The position numbers and the translations under genes were made by a program. Shown here one piece after another: positions 16,797 to 27,600 of a stretch of 64,000 bases of DNA. The notes beneath the pieces are model-generated. The model searched no databases. It was not told where the DNA came from and saw nothing but the letters and a program-made list of their open reading frames with translations. The stretch is from contig JAJGBQ010000010.1 in assembly GCA_022457065.1 (NCBI GenBank), positions 1-64,000 on the forward strand, read 5' to 3'. This DNA comes from Curvularia sp. ZM96. Lineage: Eukaryota; Ascomycota; Dothideomycetes; Pleosporales; Pleosporaceae. Numbering within the stretch: the first letter of the stretch is position 1; every line of letters starts with the position of its first letter.

Positions 16797-19700
16797 ATGT
16801 TATATTTTCCAACGATAATTTCTGTTCTTGAAGTATTGGCTGTTACTGTACCTGTTTTACTAACAGTAGCTTTTGTAACTATAGCTGAGAGAAAAACAAT
16901 GGCTAGTATGCAAAGAAGATTGGGACCTAATGCAGTGGGTTGATATGGTCTACTTCAAGCATTTGCTGATGCTCTTAAACTTTTATTAAAAGAGTATGTT
17001 TCTCCTACACAAGCCAATATAGTATTATTTTTCCTTGGTCCGGTTATAACTTTAATCTTCTCATTATTAGGATATGCAGTAATACCTTAGGACTATAGGG
17101 TAGTATAGACAAATTCCGGGAAACCCCTAAAGCTTCTGGTACCAAACTTCAAACGAAAGTTTGAAAGTGGCTGAAGTAATTACTCAGGTAAGGTAATAAG
17201 CCAGATGATTCTATTTACTTTTTAGGTTTCATAGGCTACGTAGGCTATATAGAATAGCCTACATATGTTTACTCCGTATGCTTAATTCTGCAAAACTTAG
17301 TAGCATAAATAAGTGAACTAGAGACTAGTAATAGGAATGGGCTATCGCGGATCTAAATCAGTTGTAAGATATTATTCTGCAGTTGTAAAAGAGCAACGAG
17401 TAAACGTCTATAGATATTTACAATATCCACAGCTAGGAGAATCCACCCCTCCGGGGTGGATGTTTGTAATATATTTAAGATGTATTCTAATGAGCTTAGT
17501 AATAAGCTATTATTTTGTGTAGAAAAATTTTCTACGATTCACCATTAATTGGTTTTAATTCTTTAAACGTTAATACTCGTCGTTATTATGCTACATTAAG
17601 TAATAATAAACATAAAATTAACGATCTACAAATCGATCCTTGATTTATTACAGGGTTTACCGACGGTGAAGGTTGTTTTTCTTGCAGTGTCTTAAAAAGT
17701 TCCTTATAAATTTGGTTGAGAAGTTCAACCAATTTTTCAAATTAAACTACATGTTAGAGATTATCCGCTTTTATTAAGAATCCAACATAGTTTAGGTGGA
17801 ATTGGTACTGTAAGTAGTAACCAGTCTTCTTGTGCCTTTAGAGTCAAAAAATTAAGTGAGCTAATAGAATTAATTATATTTTTTGATAAATATCCTTTAA
17901 TATCTCGAAAAAGAGGAGATGATTTATTATTTAAACAAATTCTATCTATTATTCAATTGAAAGAACATTTGACTTTACAAGGTTTACAAAAGATTATTAA
18001 TATAAAAGCAACCTTAAACTTTGGTTTATCAAAAGAATTACAATGAATGTTCCCCGAAACTGTTCCAGTTCCCCGTCCTTTAAGAGAAACCTGTGTAATA
18101 CCACATTCACAGTGAATAGCTGGTTCTAGGAATTGTTTAAGGGAAAGTCGTAGTTTCTCCTTTACAAAAGGAAACTTGCCCATCCCTCTGTTTGGTACAC
18201 CTAGTCACCCATTTAGAATGAATGCGTATGCTTTATTAAAGAAAACCTACATTAAACAATTTAGCTCTAAAATTACTAATAATTATTTAAGTTTACCTAC
18301 TAATGAAATAAAGCAGGTTACTTCCTTGGTAGTTTGAGGAACTAATTTAACATCTACAGTAGGTATGGGTAGATTTACAAAGCAAGTACGTGATATGATT
18401 CAATTACCTAACTTTCAAAAAAGCGTTATTATTGGATTAATTCTATCTGATGGTTGACTAAGATTCGCCTCTAAAACCAGTAAGAGTACCCTTGTAGGTT
18501 TAAAACAGTCTTTAGCCCATTCTGATTATGTTTGATTTGTATTTTCTTATTTATCTCATTATTGTAATAATACACCTATATTAAAGAAAGGTATAAGAGC
18601 AGATAAACCGTTTTATGGTTTAGAATTTGTAACCCGTTCATTGCCTTGTTTTACTGAGTTATATGATATTTTTTATGTCAATGGAGTTAAAGTAATTCCA
18701 AAGAATATTTATGAATTGTTAACGCCTGTAGCTTTTGCCCACCTTATTCTAGGGGATGGAGGATTTAAAAGTAAGGGAATTTATCTTTGTACCGACTCAT
18801 ATACTATTCAGGATGTAGTAAGGTTAATGAATGTGTTAATTATACGTTATGAATTAAAATGTACTCTTCATAAAGCAAGTAATGGTAAAGGCTACAGAAT
18901 ATATATTTCTAGACATTCGGTTGATAAAGTAATAGAAATAGTTTTACCGTATCTTACTCCTAGTATGTATTATAAAGTAGGTATAGTTAACAATGGTATA
19001 AAAAAGGTGTAAAAGTTTTAGAAGGTAATTTTTCTGTTTCTTTAGACAAAGGTATCTTTAAATCTCTATTATTTAAAATAACTCAGCATGAAAAAGATGA
19101 GGTATTATTAACTGCAATTAAAGAATATCTTAATTGTGGATATTGTTATTTAAGAAAAAAAGAAAATACAATAGATTTTAAAGTTACAAAATTTTCTGTC
19201 GTTAATGAAATAATTATACCTTTCTTTATTAAAAATCCGATTCTAGGTGTTAAATCCCTAGATTTCAATGATTGATGCTTAGTTTCGGACATAGTAAATA
19301 AAAAAGAACATAAATTAGAAAAAGGTGCCTTAAAAATCATTGAAATTAAAGGGGGAATGAACAGGGGGAGAAGTAAGTAATTTTTTTACTAAAAACTATT
19401 TTTTGTATGGTCCTGGTTTAGTGTTACTAGACTATAATCTGGGTATATTATATATGTTGGCTGTGTCTTCATTAGCTACATATGGTATATTATTAGCAGG
19501 ATGATCAGCTAATTCTAAATATGCATTCTTAGGATCATTAAGAAGTACAGCTCAGTTAATTAGTTATGAATTAATTTTAAGTTCTGCTATACTTTTAGTA
19601 GTATTATTAGCAGGTAGTTTAGACATAACTGTTATTATAGAGGCTCAAAGAGCTATTTGATATGCAGTACCTTTATTTCCTATATTCATTGTATTTTTCA

Positions 19701-21367
19701 TAGGATCTATAGCAGAAACAAATAGAGCACCTTTCGACTTGGCAGAGGCTACTGATTTGGTCTCTTTAAAGATCACCATATGCTGAAAACCCCCTTTTTC
19801 GACCTTTTCTATTAATTAATAAAAAGGGACAATCAGCAGGAAATTTAACGTATAGTATGTTATAATCCTCAGAGACTACACGTGGTCATTTAATGTAAGT
19901 ATTTATGTTAAATAAGATATAGTCCAATTTTGTATGAAAATACAAAATAAATAAAAATTGATATTAAATTCAAACATTCATCCTACTGTGCTTACCTTAG
20001 AGGCAAGTAACATAACACATGTAGCTTATATTATCAAACCTAAGCAAAAAGTTTGAACGGTAGCTAGCCGTAGACATTATTCTACTTCAAATTCAAATCC
20101 TCCATCATTTGATCTATATCCTGTTCCTATTTTAATTCTTGATGATTTAGATAATAAAGATTGCATTACATCTTATAGAGAATTATTAAAAGGCAAAGCA
20201 GGTATTTATTCTTTTATTAACACTGAAAATGGTAATCAATACATCGGAAGTGCCAAAGACTTTTATTTAAGGCTTAATGAACATCTGAACAATAAAAAGT
20301 CTAACGTTGCTTTACAAAAATCATTTGTTAAGTATGGCTTAGATAAATTTCATTTTTATATATATGAATATTTTACATATGAAAGTAAAATTATAAGTTC
20401 TAAAGCTTTAACTGATTTGGAAACCAGTTATATAAAAAAATTTCATTTTGATACTCTTTATAATTTTAAGGCTAATGCTACAAGCTCATTAGGTTATAAA
20501 CATACTGAAGAAGCTAGACTAAAGATGACAGAGTATTATAAAAATAAGACAAATCATCCTATGTTTGGTAAAACTCATACTAAAAAAGCGCTTGCTTTAA
20601 TCAGTAAACCTGGTGAGTTAAATCCAATGTTTGGAAGAAAACACAGTGAAGTAACTAGATTTATAATAAGTGAAAGAAAGAGTAAATACCCTTTAGGTGT
20701 AGGTTTATATGATCTAGATGGCAATTTAATTTCAAAGTTTAAAAATAATGTAGAGTTAGCTAAACACTTAAATATTTCTAAGGTTACAGTGGGTAAATAT
20801 TTAAACTTGGGTCTTGTGTATAATAACACATATCGGTTTAAACCTATAGAAGATTAATGTGTATTTAATCTCTTTTTTTTTTAATTGGAATCAGAACTAG
20901 TTAGTGGGTTTATGACAGAGCATTCCGCTGTTATTTTTGTATTTTTCTTTTTAGCTGAATATGCTAGTATAATTCTTATTTGTATTTTAAATAGTATTTT
21001 ATTTTTAGGTGGTTATCTGTTTGACTTTAACTATTATCTATATCCTTACTTTTATTTACTGCAATTTATTGCAGGAGATAGTTATATGTATTTAACAGAA
21101 AATGAAACTAATTTTAATGTAATTGACTTTGATAATTACAATTCAGTAATAGGAACAACTATAAGTGGTGTGGTAATAGGTCTTAAAACTTGTATAATGG
21201 TATTTATCTTTATCTGAGCGAGAGCCTCATTCCCACGTATACGTTACGACCAACTTATGTCCTACTGTTGAACTGTTCTGTTACCAATAGTAATTGCATT
21301 TATTATACTAGTCCCATGTATATTATACAGCTTTGAAATAATGCCTGTTAATATACCTTTACTTTAA
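16797..21367 (+). CDS. nad1: NADH dehydrogenase subunit 1, three exons
   Basis: Complex I membrane subunit lining the quinone chamber. Exons 16797-17087, 19406-19750 and 20888-21367 give 371 residues. Seen are TIAERKTMASMQRRLGPNAVG, FLGPV, SLRSTAQLISYEL, EAQRAIWYA, ETNRAPFDLAEAESELVSGF and FIWARASFPRIRYDQLM. All joins keep frame. It is preceded by a T-tract leader that is also found, inverted, in front of an unknown ORF near 32030. It is the last intact gene of the plus-strand group. Confidence 0.96.
17523..19380 (+). pseudogene. LAGLIDADG type 1 endonuclease, frameshifted and interrupted
   Basis: The first half (PWFITGFTDGEGCFSC, FDKYPLISRKRGDD) is broken by one extra base at about 17704. 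It continues to SQWIAG at 18125, where an 890-nt insert interrupts the second motif. Downstream at 19016 the protein resumes as LEGNFSVSLDKGIFKSLLF and ends at TAA 19378-19380. Joining U 18125 to 19016 restores an uninterrupted second motif. With the frameshift the outer protein is probably not made. Confidence 0.8.
18126..19012 (+). CDS. LAGLIDADG type 2 endonuclease nested in another endonuclease
   Basis: In frame with the outer ORF, ending at TAA 19010-19012. Conserved type 2 segments are SVIIGLILSDGWLRF, SLPCFTELYDIFYVNGVKVIPKNIYELLTP and LAHLILGDGGFKSKG, with two acidic motif residues. Close to the ORF in cob intron 3. The insert (18126-19015) has U before it and G at its end, as a group I intron would, but only about 260 nt overlapping the ORF start are left for a core, and I could not identify P, Q, R and S elements there. 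Confidence 0.83.
19751..20887 (+). mobile_element. Group I intron 2 of nad1
   Basis: Inserted after DLAEA (U 19750, G 20887). The core is at the 5' end: atatgctgaaaacc, gacaatcagcaggaaat, tcctcagagactacacg and agatatagtcc. Confidence 0.88.
19955..20857 (+). CDS. GIY-YIG endonuclease in nad1 intron 2
   Basis: Open from 19955 (no ATG before 20417; a non-ATG start is likely) to TAA 20855-20857. GIY-YIG domain: AGIYSFIN, QYIGSAKDFYLRL, SFVKYGLDKFHFYIYEY, DLETSYIKKFHFDTLYNF. Then three NUMOD3 repeats (GYKHTEEARLKM, HPMFGKTHTKKAL, NPMFGRKHSEVTR) and NUMOD1 (NVELAKHLNISKVTVGKYL). Complete. Confidence 0.87.
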
Positions 21368-21954
21368 TGTATTTTTATCTAGGTATAGCTACTTTTACAA
21401 CAAAAAGTGCACCACCTACTGAGGAGGAAAATGGATATCCAACTCCTTTGAGAAATTATACAAATCTTCACGAAGAATCTACAGTGGAACTATTAAAGAA
21501 GGATTTAAACTCTTTAAGTGGTATATACGCATTTAAGTATAATGATACTAGCAAAATATATGTAGATAGTTCTATTAACTTATCTATAAGAACGGTAGAA
21601 CATCTGGAAAAAAAATCGAAACTCTAATATCTATTTGCAAAATGCTTTAAAAAAACATGGCTTAAAAAATTTTACTTTATTTTAGAGATATTATCTGTAA
21701 ATATTTAAGAGCTAGCTGATAGCTCACAAGCTGAACATTATGCAAATTGAATTGAATTAGAACAAAAGTATTTAGATCTTTACATAAATAAGTATAATAT
21801 AGATCTAATTACTGGTAAACCTAGAGCAGGCTCTAAACATACGGAAGCAACTAAAGAGTTAATGAGTAAAATAACGGAAAATCCTTATTTCTTAAATAAA
21901 ACACACAGTCCTGAATTAATTGAAAAAATTCGAATACGTATGGGGACAGTGTAA
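21367..21954 (+). pseudogene. Broken GIY-YIG endonuclease after nad1
   Basis: The ATG overlaps the nad1 TAA (TAATG). The frame encodes a GIY-YIG start (SGIYAFKYN, then KIYVDSSINLSIR), where the second Gly of YVG is Asp, and stops at 21625-21627. NUMOD-like pieces (EQKYLDLYINKYNID, AGSKHTEATKELMSK) follow in shifted frames. It is not inside an intron that can be recognised, so it may mark a lost intron or a stranded endonuclease. Confidence 0.75.
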
Positions 21955-22688
21955 TAGTGTAAGGTGTACTCCAATAGCCCCAACAAAGGGATATGAAATA
22001 AATCGAAAGAGGGCGTTATTTAATCAGCTAAATCCTGAGATGAATTAATATTAACAAAGAGTGATAATGCCTTTAATATACCTTTTTTGTAAATTAAACA
22101 AATATATGTTAATAAATAGATATATTTTTATAAGTTTAAATGTGTAATATTTTAAATATAATACTACAACAAGAATTTTTTCGATGTGTATAATTTATTA
22201 TAGTATAGCTTTTTTATATTTTTTAAGTAACTTTTCTAATATTTTTTCTATATATTGTAAGTATAACATTAACATAGATCCTATAATAGAAAAGAGAGTA
22301 AACATATGTTTATAAAAGATTATATAATGGAAATAAATTATATGTTTATAAAAGAATATATAATGGAAATAAATTATATGCCTTCCAATAGATAATGGAT
22401 ATCTGTTGCGGTCTATCCTTTTTTCAGCATAGAAGTAGTAATTTTATACTTTTATATTTTATAATTACTACTAGTCCTCTTATCTTTTTTTTTTGGTAAA
22501 TTCGAAGACTCGAAATTACGTCGAAAAAAAAAATAAAAGCAGGGTTGAAAAAAAAAGAACATGTTCTTTTTTCTACCCATAAGGGACTAGATAAAAATAC
22601 AACTAATATAGCTGTAGGTATTAAAGATATACACAATATTAAGTAAATATATTGTTCTATAAAATGTGAAAAATCTAGCTAGCATTAA
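21955..22688. other. Convergence region between nad1 and rps3
   Basis: No gene seen. Two transcription directions meet here. It has a tandem pair of atgtttataaaagatatataatgg-like units (22301-22380) and a GC hairpin remnant (22500-22590: acgtcgaaaaaaaaa next to agaacatgttct and a run ending in actag). It is a plausible region for transcription ends. Confidence 0.6.
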
Positions 22689-24161
22689 TTAATGACTGCT
22701 AACTCAACCCTTTAACCCAAAAGTACCATTTCTTGTCTTAGAATTAATAAGGGTATACTGTACATTAGATTTAGCGTAACCTCTTAACATAGTAGATGAT
22801 TTATTATTAAATGAGGAACGTATGTTTTTTAAGCTACCTGCATATCTATACTTAAATACTGCTCTCATAGCTGTTAAACGTCTTGTTAATCTACCTGACG
22901 CTTCAAATCTTACACCACTTACTACTTGTTGTTTTATAGTATTTATAATATTGTTTTTATTCATTGCTTCAATATTATCATCGAATGTTATAAGTGTATG
23001 TAAATCAGGTATTCTTACCATTTGTAATATAGCTTTTCTTAAAACTCTAACTGCTTTATTTTTCCTATCTCTTAATTTTAGAGCTACTGCGGATGAAAAA
23101 ACGTCACTGTTTAAATGTATAGATCTTAATTCAACTAAGTTAATTTCTACCTTTTTGTTATACAATTTTTCAATTAAACTAATTAAACCAAAATTTCTTA
23201 AGTTTAGATTTAAGCTATTAAATTTAGATTTATTAAAATTAAGCAATTTTAATGAATTAAATAATATTTTTTGTAATCTAACTAATTTTTTTAAAAGTCT
23301 AATGTTATAAGTAGGTATATTACTTAATTTAAGGTATTTTCTTCTTAAATTTACTAGGAAGTATCTTATTAAGTTGTTATTTGTTTTAAAGAAAGCCATG
23401 TTTCATTTTCTAAATATGAAAAAGTTATTCTTTAATAAGGAAGGTATTCTGTTTTTATGGTTTGGTACAAATCCTCTTTTTATTTTATTTTTATAAAAAT
23501 TAACTCATCTAATAGTTTTTAATCTTGTAGGTGTAAAATATTTTTCTGAACGATCCTCTAAAAAGATTTTTTTTCCACCAACCATTAGATTTTCAGCTAA
23601 AAATAATCTAAAATCTTCTAATCTTGTAGGTGTAAGATATTCCGAAAATATTTTAGATCCGTTGGCTATTAGACCTCCATCCAAAAATATTTTATCTCCA
23701 TCAACTATTAATTTTCTATATTTTACAAGTACAAGAATTTTTAATATATATCACTCAATAGATGATTTTTGTTTATTGTATAAATACAACGTAATAAAAA
23801 GTTTAGTGTTAGTATGTTTTAGCTCAGCTCTACTTGCATAGATTTTATTTGCTGAATAACGAATCTTGTTATCACGTCTACGTTTAAAGAGAATTTTTAT
23901 TTTATCTTGTAACATATTACAATAACTTCTAAGTAATGTATTTAATACTGCATCTTTACTTATTAAAGATTTTAAGTAGGATTTATTGTAAGAGTATACA
24001 CTACTTAATCATTCTTTACTAGAAGAATGGTGAAATATAATATTATTATATTCATCTCTTTCAGAATTACTTTGTATTTTATTACTTTTTTCTATAATAT
24101 AGTTAGTATTTAATGATTTATCATTAAAATTATTTTGTTTATTTTTGAATATGTTTAACAT
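22689..24161 (-). CDS. rps3: Ribosomal protein S3 (mitochondrial)
   Basis: One open frame of 490 residues with in-frame UGA Trp codons. The C-terminal third carries the conserved fungal mitochondrial S3 signature: GVRFEASGRLTRRLTAMRAV, KYRYAGSLKN, LRGYAKSNVQYT, SKTRNGTFGLKGW. The N-terminal two thirds are Lys/Asn rich and diverged, with an internal duplication of a KIF...EKYFTPTRL segment (about 23525-23650). It is free-standing between cox3 and the convergence region rather than inside an rnl intron as in many Pezizomycotina. It assembles into the small ribosomal subunit. Confidence 0.92.
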
Positions 24162-24319
24162 AGAATGTTATTATGAATTATTGGTATAAATTAGGGCAAA
24201 GCAATTAAAATTATAAGTTTAATTAAAAACATTGTACATTCTTAATAGATTGCTATTATTTTGTAATAGTAAATAGCATATAAAGTATATTTTAGAATGA
24301 TTACCTATACTTAAAGAAT

Positions 24320-24420
24320 AATGAGAAATAAGTGATTTGAACACTTAACCTTGTTCTTTTTATAAACTAAAAAGAAAACCCGAATGCTATTCTAATGGAG
24401 TGAATCCCTTTCATTCTCTT
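24320..24420 (-). pseudogene. tRNA-like structure, third copy (3' of cox3)
   Basis: Same sequence family as 16444-16543 (T arm AAGTG-TTCAAAT-CACTT; ttctctt/aagagaa acceptor, here with end mismatches). It lies between module D and rps3. Confidence 0.55.
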
Positions 24421-24429
24421 TTTATTTTT

Positions 24430-24630
24430 CCTCCCCCAATACGGGGGAAGATATAAGTCTTTACCAGACCTAAGTTCATCTTCTGCCCGATTGCTATAAA
24501 TATAAATCTATCTTGCAATCTTCCAGCAAAAAATATTTATCTATTGGAATTTGTTATAGTTTTGCCACATGTATTTTAAACATAAGCGAACAGTTTTCAT
24601 TACATATTTATTGTAAAAACCTGTTAAACT
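24430..24630 (-). repeat. Structured module, copy D (3' of cox3)
   Basis: The most diverged copy, starting at the cox3 stop codon on the same strand. The ATTGC/GCAAT and CAG/CTG arms and the cttccccc end are recognisable; other stems are decayed. Confidence 0.6.
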
Positions 24631-27600
24631 TTAAGATCCTCAATAATATATGGATACAAACAAGAATAATCATACAACATCAACAAAATGTCAGTAAAGT
24701 ATTCCGGCTTCTAATCCTAGATGATGGTTATTTGTTAAATGATATGCTAATACACGTCATAAACCAACAGCTAAAAATGCTGTACCAATCATAACATGTA
24801 CAATAATTGTTATCGTAAGGGCTCCTTATCCCTTACCTCCCTTTCTTTTCAAAAGGGTTCAGACTATGTCATCAATCAATAAATGATTGCAGGTTTTCGT
24901 GGTAGGCTTATTGTAAATAAAGTACTCACCTACTAGTCGTTGAACCTTCATATATTCCTTTTAATTTTATTTAATATATGCTTGGCTGCATATTGTCCTA
25001 CATAAACACATATGAATGGTGAAGTAGAAGTTTCATGCAATTTATCCTGTTTTCTGTCAACTCTATTCAATAATGGTATCAAATTTAATCGTGTAATTTT
25101 TATGCTGAAGACCTGATATTAAACAATTTTTAATTATTTTATTAGGTATGTTAAGAGTTAAGCTACACTCTGATATACTAGTAAAATATTGTATCTTACC
25201 ATTAGTATTTTCTACTTTTATTTTAAAAAATTTCGACACTAATTTATAAGTACCTCTTAAAAATAAAATACCCTCTTTTACTTCATAAGGGCTTGGCAAC
25301 GATAATAGATAATTTAGCTTTTGCTCGATTAACGCTTTATTTTGATCATAGTTTGTAAGAAAATCAGGATTTAATCTAAAATTATTCATATTAGCTTTAA
25401 TGAGATGAATTAATTCTTTACCTTCATCTAAAGTATGGTACCCATAATAAGTAATTTTAACTATGATAGATCAATCTTCAAAGTCTAAAGATTTTTTAGT
25501 CAACATACCTTTAGAAAAAATAGGTATTATTCTGTTCATTAAAATATTAATATGATTAATTTCTAATATAACAGAACCAGCTGACTTTCTATCGGATGTA
25601 TATAAATTACCATGTTTTAAGTAATTTAAAATACTTTTAAATAATTCTAATTCTTTTATGTGATTTTCATACTTTATCTTTGGTTTTAATTTATTTGAAC
25701 TAAAAGTCGCATCTCCTTCTGTGAATCCTATTAATCAGTACTCATCTATAATCATATTTTCTCTAGCTTTAGAGTTTTGATTTATAAGTTTCATATCATG
25801 ATAGTATTGTAAGATATCTATTTTACCTTTAAGAGTTAAATGGTTTTTATCTATTAATAAATGAACTGCTTTTTTAAAATTCAAATATTGAAAAAATTTA
25901 GAACTCTTTAACTCTCTATAATTAAATATAGGTACTATAACATTTATTAGTGATTTTTGATCATTTACAAAATAATTACATTTATCACCTGATTTAGAAA
26001 TACTTCCACAATTTAATCTGTTTCTAATATATTCTAAAACATATAAATCATTTATATGCAGAGTAATTTGGTAAGTTAAATTTAAACTATTATATTTACT
26101 ACCTTGTAAACCTTTTAAACTAATATTAAAATTACCTTCAGCGTCCGTAAACCCTACTAATCAATCAATAAAATTCTTATCTAAATGAATTAATTTTTTA
26201 TTTGATTCTAAAGTAAGAACGGAATTTTTTTTTTTTACACTAAATTGATTATCCAATGACATAAAAGAATTGGTAGGGACTGCTGTTATGAATCCGTGGA
26301 CAATTTTGTTATCATAAGAGCTCTTTATCTCTTATTTCCATTCCTTATCGAAATGGTTCAGACTATGTCTTCATTTATAATAAACTATTTAGTTATGATA
26401 TTATAAACGCAGGGTGTTCGTGGTAGAATTATTGTAAATAAAGTACTCATCTACTAGTCGTTGAGGCTTCATGTATTCCTCTATCTCTTTTATTTTTTTT
26501 TGTTATTTCTTTTTTCTAGTCCCCTGCGGGGCCTTGCCCTGCTGCGGGACAAGCCCGCGAGGGCTAGTTATTTAAGTTAAACAACGTCAAAAAATAAGAG
26601 GCTAGATATTTTTATATTATTTTCAACATTTATTTAATACATGCTTCGCCGCACGTTGTCCACATTATTTTACCTATAATAATAATGGAGTTTCATGCAA
26701 TTTACCCTGTTTTCTACAAAATATTGTATATATATATATTAGTATAACTAACTATAATTTATCTGTTTCTATTCATATTTTTTTTTAATTTTTATTATTT
26801 CTTTTAATAGGTCACTGTTTTCTTCGTAATAGATATTTTTTTCAGTTATGCTTGCTATTTTTTTGAAATCATAAAAGTCTAATAATTTTTTACCTTTTAA
26901 AGAATATGTATCAAAAAAAGGTATTATTTTATTAAGTATATCATAAAATTTATATACAACATAAGAAGATTGAGTTGGTCTAGTTTTTACTGTTTCCACA
27001 AAACCACAATTGAAATAAGTTGCTAGGTTTTCGAGTAAAGCTAAATCACGTTTGTGCTGTGATATAGAAAAATAAACATTTACTTTATATGCAATACCTA
27101 GGCCTTTCTTTATTTTGGAAGTTTTTACATAAAAACAACCCTCACCATCAACAAACCCAGCTACTCAAAAAGGATTAAAATCTTTTGTAGGTAAAACTAG
27201 GTTTCTTACTGTGGGCTGTATACCAGGAAATATACTTAGTAAAGTTTTTGACAATCCTTTACCCATAGAAGCTTTGTATGATAATATCTTGTTTAAACCT
27301 TCTTCATTCTTATGCTGATTATCGTAAAGCATATGTACTACTAATGAGAATAAACGAAAATCTTCTTTTTTTGTGTTAATAAATTATATTGATTAAAATG
27401 AGGTAAAATTACGTCTTTTAACGCACTAATAGATTGTACTGAATATATTGCTGTTGGACTCCCTTTTTTTATTCTCTTAATGATAGTACCTACTACAAAG
27501 AAATTTTTAATTTCTTTCAATAAATTATAATCTTTTTCATGTAGTTCTATGGAAAAGATGGGTGCGATACGTATATTTTTAAATCTACTTTCGTCTTTTC

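Larger units (their letters stand above)
17088..19405 (+). mobile_element. Group I intron 1 of nad1 (core first, nested ORFs)
   Basis: U at 17087, G at 19405, 2318 nt. The core lies at the 5' end (attccgggaaacccctaaag, aaggtaataagccag, atgggctatcgcggatctaa, agagcaacgagt, 17110-17405). The same type occurs in cox3 intron 2, nad3 and atp6 intron 2. Confidence 0.85.

Noticed and set aside
17337..17522. Small ORF at the start of nad1 intron 1
   Set aside because: It overlaps the catalytic core of the group I intron (gctatcgcggatctaa, agagcaacgagt); parallel frames appear in the same core in cox3, nad3 and atp6 introns. RNA structure, not a protein.
22822..23310. 162-codon plus-strand ORF
   Set aside because: Antisense shadow of rps3, whose conserved C-terminal signature is on the minus strand.
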